From the NCBI GenBank assembly GCA_038323655.1, contig JBBQHE010000001.1, positions 1 to 64,000 of the forward strand: 64,000 bases of DNA, written 5' to 3'. This document shows positions 58,992 through 64,000 of this stretch, in pieces (the stretch's first letter is position 1; each line of letters begins with the position of its first letter). The notes under the pieces were generated by a model, which did no database searches, was not told the origin of the DNA, and was given only the letters and a program-made list of their open reading frames with translations. Source of the DNA: Humitalea sp038323655 (lineage in GTDB: Bacteria; Pseudomonadota; Alphaproteobacteria; Acetobacterales; Acetobacteraceae). A program made the translations under genes and the position numbers.

Positions 58992-60241
58992 TCGCGCTCG
59001 ACTGGGCCTGGGTCACGCCGCCGCCCGACCAGGCGCGGATTCTACTGCTGGACAGCCTGGGGTGCGCGCTGGCGGGGCTGGGGCATCCGCGTCCGCGCGG
59101 CTTTGCCAAGGCGATGGCCGCCACCATGCCGGGCGCAGTCACTTTGCCCGGCTGCCCGGGGCTGGCCCCCGCCGCGGCGGGGGCGGTGCTGGCGCTCGCC
59201 ATGTGCTGGGACGAGGCGAATGAGGGCCTGGCCCGCGCCCATGGCCGCCCGGGGCTTGCGACCGCGCCGCTCGCGCTGGTCGGCATCGCGCAGGGCACCG
59301 AGGTGGCCGAGGCGGTCGCAGCCTTCGCCACGGGCTATGAGGTCGCAGCCCGCGCCGGCGAGGTTTTTCGCCTGCGCCCGGGGATGCATGTGGACGGCAC
59401 TTGGCACAGCCTGGGTGCCGCCGTCACCGCCGCGCGCCTGGCGGGCAGCGACGTCGGCGCCGCAGGTCGGGCGATGCGCCTGGTCGCCTGCCAAATCCCC
59501 TTCAGCCTCTATGCCCCGATCGCCGCCGGCATGGACGGGCGCAATTCCTACGCTGCCCATGCCGTGCTGCTCGGCCAGATGGCGGCCGCCGCGGCCAGCG
59601 CGGGGATGGACGCGCCCGCCGAGGGCTTCGACATCACCCGCGCCCTGGCGCTGGGGTTGGAGGACCCCGCCAGCATGACCCCACCGGGCACCTGGCTGCT
59701 GGCCGAGGCCTATACCAAGGCCTACGCCGGGGTGCGCCACGCGCATTACGGCGCCTCGGCCGCCGTTGCCATGCGTGACGAACTGGACGCGCCGGTCACG
59801 GCCATCGCCCTGCATACCTATCCCGAGGCCCTACGCTACGCCGGCAACCGCGCGCCCAGAACCGCGATCCAGGCGCAGTTCAGCCTCTCCTGGGCGATCG
59901 CGGCGGCGCTTGTGCAGGGCGACCTTGGCCCCGCTGGCTATACCGACGCCGCCCTGGCCGACCCCGACATGCGCCGGCTGGAAGCCCTGGTCACCTTGCA
60001 CGAGGACCCCACCCTGCCCGGCCGTGGCGCCCGGCTGGTGCTGACCGAGGCAGGCGGCCGGGTGCTGGAGGCCCCGAGCCGCATCACCGAACCCATGCCG
60101 CGCGAGGATAGCTTGGAAAAGTTCCAGCGATTTGCCGCGCCCGCCCTCGGCGCCGAGGGCGCGCGTGCCGCCGCCGACACGCTGCTGCGTGGGCAGGGCG
60201 TGGCGCCAGGGTTCTTGCAAGCCGCATCGGCAGCGGATTGA
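58988..60241 (+). CDS. MmgE/PrpD family protein
   Basis: 417 aa from the ATG at 58988. PrpD-family proteins dehydrate 2-methylcitrate or act on other carboxylates (iminodisuccinate epimerase, aconitate decarboxylase). Family pieces: LLLDSLGCALAGLGHPRPRG near residue 20, FATGYEVAARAGEVFRLRPGMHVDGTWHSLGAAVTAARLAG near 115, and KAYAGVRHAHYGASAAVAM near 245. It is a little shorter than PrpD itself. No prpB or prpC is nearby, so the methylcitrate cycle is unlikely; its substrate probably relates to the flanking receptors. Confidence 0.88.
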   Translation: MIALDWAWVTPPPDQARILLLDSLGCALAGLGHPRPRGFAKAMAATMPGAVTLPGCPGLAPAAAGAVLALAMCWDEANEGLARAHGRPGLATAPLALVGIAQGTEVAEAVAAFATGYEVAARAGEVFRLRPGMHVDGTWHSLGAAVTAARLAGSDVGAAGRAMRLVACQIPFSLYAPIAAGMDGRNSYAAHAVLLGQMAAAAASAGMDAPAEGFDITRALALGLEDPASMTPPGTWLLAEAYTKAYAGVRHAHYGASAAVAMRDELDAPVTAIALHTYPEALRYAGNRAPRTAIQAQFSLSWAIAAALVQGDLGPAGYTDAALADPDMRRLEALVTLHEDPTLPGRGARLVLTEAGGRVLEAPSRITEPMPREDSLEKFQRFAAPALGAEGARAAADTLLRGQGVAPGFLQAASAAD

Positions 60242-60249
60242 GTACGCGG

Positions 60250-61218
60250 ATGTTGCACCGCCGCCCCCTGCTTGCCCTGCCCCTGCTGGCCGCTGTGCCG
60301 GCCGCCGCGCAGACCTATCCCGCCCGGCCGATCCGCTTGGTCTCGCCCTTCCCGCCGGGTGGCACGACCGACATCCTGGCCCGAGGCCTGGCCGCGAAAT
60401 GGGCCGAGCCGCCGCTGTCGGCCCAGGTGGTGGTGGAAAACCGCCCCGGCGGCGGTGGTGCGATCGGCAGCCATGAGGTGTTTCGCGCACCCCCCGATGG
60501 CCATACGCTGATCGTCGGCAACAACCAGACGCATGCGACCAATGCGGCGCTGATCCCGAACCTGCCTTATGACGCCGGAGGATTTTCGGCGGTATCGCTG
60601 TTGGCTCGCGTACCGCATGCGCTGGTCGTTCCGGCGAACAGCCCGGCGCGGGACCTGGCGGGGCTGGTCGCCTATGCCAAGCGCCGGCCGGGAGGGCTGT
60701 CCTACGCCGTGTCCAGCCATGGCTCGGCGGCACATATCGGGGCGGCCAACCTGTCGCGGGCGCTGGGCATGGACACTACCGCCGTGCCCTATCGTGGTGC
60801 GGCGCCGGCCGCGGCCGACCTGACCGCGGGGGTGGTGGAGTTCTCGTTGGCGACCTGGGCCTCCGTCTCGGCGCTGGTGCTGGATGGACGGCTGCGCGCG
60901 CTGGCGGTCGGCGGCACCACGCGCTTTGCCGAACTGCCCGATGTGCCGACGCTCGCGGAGGCCGGCGTCGCCGAGGTCGCCCCCGATGCCTGGTTCGGCT
61001 TGTTCGCCCCGCCGGCCACGCCAGCCCCGATCGTGCAGTGGCTGTATGAGGCAACGGTGGCGGCCCTGGCCGACGCCGCGATCCGCACGCGGTTGACCGC
61101 CGTGGGCTTCCAGGTCGAAACCATGCCGCCCATCGCCTTCGCCGATTTCGTCCGTGCCGAGGTGCTGAAATGGGCCGGGCTGATCCGCAGCGCCGGCATC
61201 ACGGCGGAGGCCGGCTGA
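60250..61218 (+). CDS. Bug/TctC-family substrate-binding protein
   Basis: 322 aa from the ATG at 60250; an in-frame TTG at 60238 overlaps the preceding stop and is an alternative. Signal MLHRRPLLALPLLAAVPAAAQ, then YPARPIRLVSPFPPGGTTDIL, VENRPGGGGAIGSHE, APPDGHTLIV and TAVPYRGAAPAAADL. Its stop joins the start of the HD-domain gene as TGATG. Confidence 0.93.
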   Translation: MLHRRPLLALPLLAAVPAAAQTYPARPIRLVSPFPPGGTTDILARGLAAKWAEPPLSAQVVVENRPGGGGAIGSHEVFRAPPDGHTLIVGNNQTHATNAALIPNLPYDAGGFSAVSLLARVPHALVVPANSPARDLAGLVAYAKRRPGGLSYAVSSHGSAAHIGAANLSRALGMDTTAVPYRGAAPAAADLTAGVVEFSLATWASVSALVLDGRLRALAVGGTTRFAELPDVPTLAEAGVAEVAPDAWFGLFAPPATPAPIVQWLYEATVAALADAAIRTRLTAVGFQVETMPPIAFADFVRAEVLKWAGLIRSAGITAEAG

Positions 61219-61772
61219 TGGACCCGCGGCTGGATGAGATCGCGCATCTGCTGGAGCACCGCGCCGACGGTGCCTATGGCCTGCATGACGTGACGCAGAA
61301 GCAGCACGCGCTGCAGGCCGCGCTTGCCGCCGAGCAGGCTGGCTGCGCGGCGTCCCTGGTCGCGGCCGCACTGCTGCATGACATCGGCCACATGGTGCAC
61401 GACCTGGGCGAAAACCCCGCCGCCGCGGGCGTGGACGACCAGCATGAGGCGCTGGGCCATGCCTACCTGGCGCAGTGGTTCGGCGCAGACGTGACCGAAC
61501 CCGTGCGTCTGCATGTGGCGGCCAAGAGATATCTCTGCACGATGGAACCCGGCTATTTCGCGCGCCTGGCGCCGGACAGCGTGCTGAGCCTGTCGCTGCA
61601 GGGCGGGCCCATGTCGGCCGAGGAATGCAGGGCCTTCCAGGCCGGGGGCTTTGCCCAGGCCGCAGTGACGCTGCGGCGCTTTGACGAGGCGGCAAAAGAC
61701 CCGGACCTGGCAACACCGCCGGTCGCGCATTTCATGGCGGCGGTCGCCGCCTGCATCCGCCCGGCGGGATAG
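61218..61772 (+). CDS. HD-domain oxygenase, PhnZ-like (phosphonate-degradation-associated HD family)
   Basis: 184 aa. It matches the small HD-family oxygenases that cleave C-P bonds in organophosphonates (PhnZ type; mixed-valence diiron). The ligands expected from PhnZ appear in order: His30 (QKQHALQ), His54-Asp55 and His58 (LLHDIGH), His76 (DDQHEALG), His99 with Lys103 (LHVAAKRYL) and Asp156 (RRFDEAAK), plus LQGGP at 127-131. Tyr20 lies where PhnZ has a lid residue. Family assignment is from memory of these motifs. No phn genes are nearby; instead it is flanked on both sides by Bug receptors. Sole HD-oxygenase of the window. Confidence 0.82.
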   Translation: MDPRLDEIAHLLEHRADGAYGLHDVTQKQHALQAALAAEQAGCAASLVAAALLHDIGHMVHDLGENPAAAGVDDQHEALGHAYLAQWFGADVTEPVRLHVAAKRYLCTMEPGYFARLAPDSVLSLSLQGGPMSAEECRAFQAGGFAQAAVTLRRFDEAAKDPDLATPPVAHFMAAVAACIRPAG

Positions 61773-61830
61773 GCTGCTTGCTGCCGGGGGCCATCCACTG
61801 CAAGAGCCCTGCCAACCGGAGGACACGACC

Positions 61831-62787
61831 CTGACAACCCGCCGCACGCTGCTTGGCGCCAGCCTGGCCCTGCCCATGGTCGCCCAGGCTCAGGGCACCT
61901 GGCCCGAACGCCCCGTCCGCTTCGTCGTCGCCTTCGCCCCCGGTGGCTTCGCCGACATCATCGGCCGGCAACTGGCCGAAAGCATGACCGAGGCCTGGCG
62001 CCAGACCGTCATCGTCGAGAACCGGGGCGGCGCCGGCGGCAATGTGGCCGCACAGTTGATTGCCCGCGCAGCACCCGATGGCTACACGGCGCTCATCACC
62101 ACCGGCGCCTTTGCGATCAACCCCAGCCTGTCGCGCAACCCGGGCTACCGGCCCGAAGATTTTGCCACCGCCGCCGTCGTCGCCGGCACGCCGAATATTT
62201 TTGTTGTCCGCGCCGACAGCCCGGCGCGAACGCTGGCCGACCTTGTCGCGCTCGGCCGCCGGCGGCCGCTGAATTACGGCACCGCGGGCGTCGGGGTCGC
62301 GGCGCATCTTTCCGCCGAGTTGCTGTTCAAGCGCGCCGGCGGCGTGGATGCGCAGCACATTCCCTATACCGGCGCCGGTCCGGCCATGCTGGCCCTGCTG
62401 GCGGGAAACATCGACATGGTGGCGACATCGCTGCCGAGCGCGGTGACCCAGGTCCAGCAGGGTCTCGCCCGGGGCCTGGCCGTCACAGCGGCCGGGCGCA
62501 ACGCCGCGACGCCGGATGTGCCGACGGTGGCCGAGGCGGGTTTCCCGCCCATCATCGATGTCGCCTGGGTGGCCGTGTTCTTCCCCGCCGCGGTGCCGGC
62601 GCCGATCCTGGCCCGCGTCAACGCCGACGTCACCCGCGCCATGGCCCAGCCCGCCTTCCAGCAGCGCCTGGCCGCCGCCGGCTTCGACCCGATCGGCGGG
62701 TCGGTCGAACAGGTCAACGCTTTCGTGGCGAACGAGGTCGCAAGCTGGCGCGACATCGTGCGCATGATCAACGTGTCGATCGACTGA
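61831..62787 (+). CDS. Bug/TctC-family substrate-binding protein with apparent CTG start
   Basis: 318 aa if translation starts at the CTG at 61831. GGAGG at 61818-61822 sits 8 bp upstream, and the signal peptide (TTRRTLLGASLALPMVAQAQ) begins right there. The only usual in-frame start found is a TTG at 61681, inside the HD gene, which would add 50 basic, non-signal residues. Mature blocks: WPERPVRFVVAFAPGGFADII, VENRGGAGGNVA, AAPDGYTALI and QHIPYTGAGPAML. It is the third receptor of the cluster; the hydrolase gene follows 1 bp after its stop. Confidence 0.87.
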   Translation: MTTRRTLLGASLALPMVAQAQGTWPERPVRFVVAFAPGGFADIIGRQLAESMTEAWRQTVIVENRGGAGGNVAAQLIARAAPDGYTALITTGAFAINPSLSRNPGYRPEDFATAAVVAGTPNIFVVRADSPARTLADLVALGRRRPLNYGTAGVGVAAHLSAELLFKRAGGVDAQHIPYTGAGPAMLALLAGNIDMVATSLPSAVTQVQQGLARGLAVTAAGRNAATPDVPTVAEAGFPPIIDVAWVAVFFPAAVPAPILARVNADVTRAMAQPAFQQRLAAAGFDPIGGSVEQVNAFVANEVASWRDIVRMINVSID

Positions 62788-62788
62788 C

Positions 62789-63580
62789 ATGCTGATGATC
62801 CATGACAGGCGGCGCATCGCCTTTGACCTGCTCTCGCCCGCGTGCCCCCGCACCGTCTGCCTGGTGCATGCGCTGGCCGCCGACAGCGGCATGTGGGCCG
62901 AACAGGTGCCGGCCCTGCTCGATGCCGGATATGCGGTGCTGCGCATCGACCTGCGCGGCCACGGCGGCAGCGCGGCGACCCACGGCGCCTATCGCATGCA
63001 GGACCTGGCAGGCGACATGGCGGCCCTGCTGGGCTGGCTGGGGCGCGGGCCGGTCGATTACGTCGGCCTGTCGCTCGGCGGGATGAGCGGCCAATCCCTG
63101 GCGCTGGATCACCCGGGGCTGGTGCGGTCGCTGATGATCTGCGACGCGCTGCCCGAATCCCTCCCCCAGGCGGCGACCATCTGGGGGCCGCGCATGGCCG
63201 CCGTCCGTGCAGCCGGGTCCGTCGCCCCCATCGCGCAGGGCACGCTCGATCGATGGCTGAGCGAGGCATGGCGTGCCAGGCACCCCGCGCGCGCGGCGCA
63301 GATACTGGCGACCATCGCCGCGACCGATCCCGACGGCTATCTCGGCTGTGTCCAGGCGATCAGCGCCTTCTCCTTCGTGCAGCGCCTGCCCGGGCTGGCC
63401 TGCCCCGTCAGCGTCGTCTGCGGCGAGCACGACCACGCCGTGCCACCAAGCGAGGGCCGGCGCATCGCAGCCCTGGTGCCGGATGGCCGGTTCCATGCCA
63501 TCGCCGATGCGCTGCACCTGCCCAATGTGGAACAGCCCGAGGCCTTCAACCGCGTGCTGCTGGACTGGCTGGCCGGCTGA
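62789..63580 (+). CDS. Alpha/beta hydrolase (3-oxoadipate enol-lactonase-like)
   Basis: 263 aa. Core: VCLVHALAADSGMWAEQVPAL near residue 23, RIDLRGHGGS near 51, nucleophile elbow GLSLGGM near 92, acid in CGEHDHAVPPSEGR, and His near the C-terminus in ADALHLPNVEQPEAFNR. This is the layout of the PcaD/4,5-lactonase group, though substrate cannot be fixed. The start codon is 1 bp after the Bug stop, so it is coupled. It ends the plus-strand cluster and converges on the last gene. Confidence 0.85.
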   Translation: MLMIHDRRRIAFDLLSPACPRTVCLVHALAADSGMWAEQVPALLDAGYAVLRIDLRGHGGSAATHGAYRMQDLAGDMAALLGWLGRGPVDYVGLSLGGMSGQSLALDHPGLVRSLMICDALPESLPQAATIWGPRMAAVRAAGSVAPIAQGTLDRWLSEAWRARHPARAAQILATIAATDPDGYLGCVQAISAFSFVQRLPGLACPVSVVCGEHDHAVPPSEGRRIAALVPDGRFHAIADALHLPNVEQPEAFNRVLLDWLAG

Positions 63581-63589
63581 ACGGCCGCG

Positions 63590-64000
63590 TCAGCCGGCGT
63601 CGAACCAGGTCTTCCACTGCGGCACCGCGGTCGCAAAGGTGCCGCGGTGGGAGGTTGGGCCGGTCGAAATGGCCGTCACCTGCGGGTTGCCCGCCCCCAT
63701 CGCGCGCTGCCAGGTCTGCGCCAGTTGTCCGAGGCCAATGCTGATCACTTCATCGGCTTCACCGAAGTAGTTGCGGACCCGCGTGCGGATCACCCAGCGA
63801 TAGGCCTGCTGCAAGGCCACCAGGCGGCCATAGGCCGAAGCCGCGAAAAACGCGGAATCAAAGAACGCCGGGCGGATCAGTCGCCGAAGGTCGTCGGGAA
63901 TCTCGGCCGCCGTCACGGGGTCCCTCCGATACAGCCGGTGTGCAGCATCGAAGGCCGCATCGGTCAACAGCGCCCGCGCCAGCCCAGGCTGCGCGTAATA
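63590..64000 (-). CDS. Alpha/beta hydrolase, C-terminal part (5' end outside window)
   Basis: About 136 codons of a minus-strand gene whose frame is open to the window edge. It reads as the end of an alpha/beta hydrolase: NYFGEADEVISIGLGQLAQ gives the likely catalytic Asp, and STGPTSHRGTFATAVPQWKTWFDAG the catalytic His, close to the C-terminus. The upstream part (helical cap and nucleophile) is outside. A TTG at 63967 is in-frame but is probably internal. Substrate unknown. Confidence 0.72.
   Translation of the reverse strand, partial: YYAQPGLARALLTDAAFDAAHRLYRRDPVTAAEIPDDLRRLIRPAFFDSAFFAASAYGRLVALQQAYRWVIRTRVRNYFGEADEVISIGLGQLAQTWQRAMGAGNPQVTAISTGPTSHRGTFATAVPQWKTWFDAG

Noticed and set aside
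1..64000. tRNA, rRNA or mobile element
   Set aside because: I looked for tRNA-like cloverleafs, transposase motifs and long terminal repeats and saw none; absence by eye is not proof.

Overview
This is a GC-rich, densely packed bacterial chromosome segment. I read it as an alphaproteobacterium, most likely Acetobacteraceae of the Roseomonas type. That placement is inferred from the many Bug/TctC-type periplasmic solute receptors (seven here), TRAP and BKACE catabolic genes, a CtaA/Cox15-type haem A synthase, a class II DAHP synthase and an ABC-dependent capsule locus. No rRNA, tRNA, insertion sequence, phage gene or CRISPR array was seen. Both window ends cut a gene.

Layout. 1-8578 is a catabolic block: the tail of an isocitrate/isopropylmalate-family dehydrogenase, two Bug receptors, a TetR regulator, and a divergent BKACE-dctP-dctQ-dctM-cyclase string that looks like one uptake-and-degradation operon. 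8579-11017 is loosely packed, with an AI-2E-family transporter, a small exported PepSY-like protein with a poor start, and several hairpins. 11018-17012 carries selO, a TVP38 protein, a lipoprotein esterase, and a Bug receptor coupled to a molybdenum hydroxylase large subunit. 17016-19806 is an idonate/ketogluconate-type module (SDR, 2-hydroxyacid dehydrogenase, L-idonate-5-dehydrogenase-like enzyme).

19803-30323 (minus strand) is an eleven-gene run: aroG (class II), nicotinate phosphoribosyltransferase, EamA transporter, nadE, two small unknown paralogues, gltX, cysS, a DUF305 protein, trmJ and an alpha/beta hydrolase. Nearly every junction is a short stop/start overlap. 30476-36631 holds a chemoreceptor, a Gfo/Idh/MocA oxidoreductase, a second BKACE coupled to a crotonase, a DUF1028 protein and another Bug receptor.

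36634-49692 is a surface polysaccharide locus: two glycosyltransferases, a Wza-type export protein, KpsE-, KpsT- and KpsM-like exporters, a lipoprotein, a KpsC-like Kdo transferase, an SDR, a second TVP38 protein and a GT2. 49822-57945 carries ctaA coupled to a multi-PAS histidine kinase, then tldD, a TauE/SafE permease, a small unknown, an M23 peptidase and xseA. 58020-63580 is a tightly coupled cluster: Bug, MmgE/PrpD, Bug, HD-domain oxygenase of the PhnZ type, Bug with an apparent CTG start, and an alpha/beta hydrolase. The window ends in a partial alpha/beta hydrolase.

The best candidates for something undescribed are: the 58020-63580 receptor/oxygenase cluster; the two small paralogues inside the NAD/tRNA operon; the BKACE-TRAP-cyclase operon; and short tandem duplications at gene ends, one of which duplicates the tldD start and makes a micro-ORF that overlaps it.
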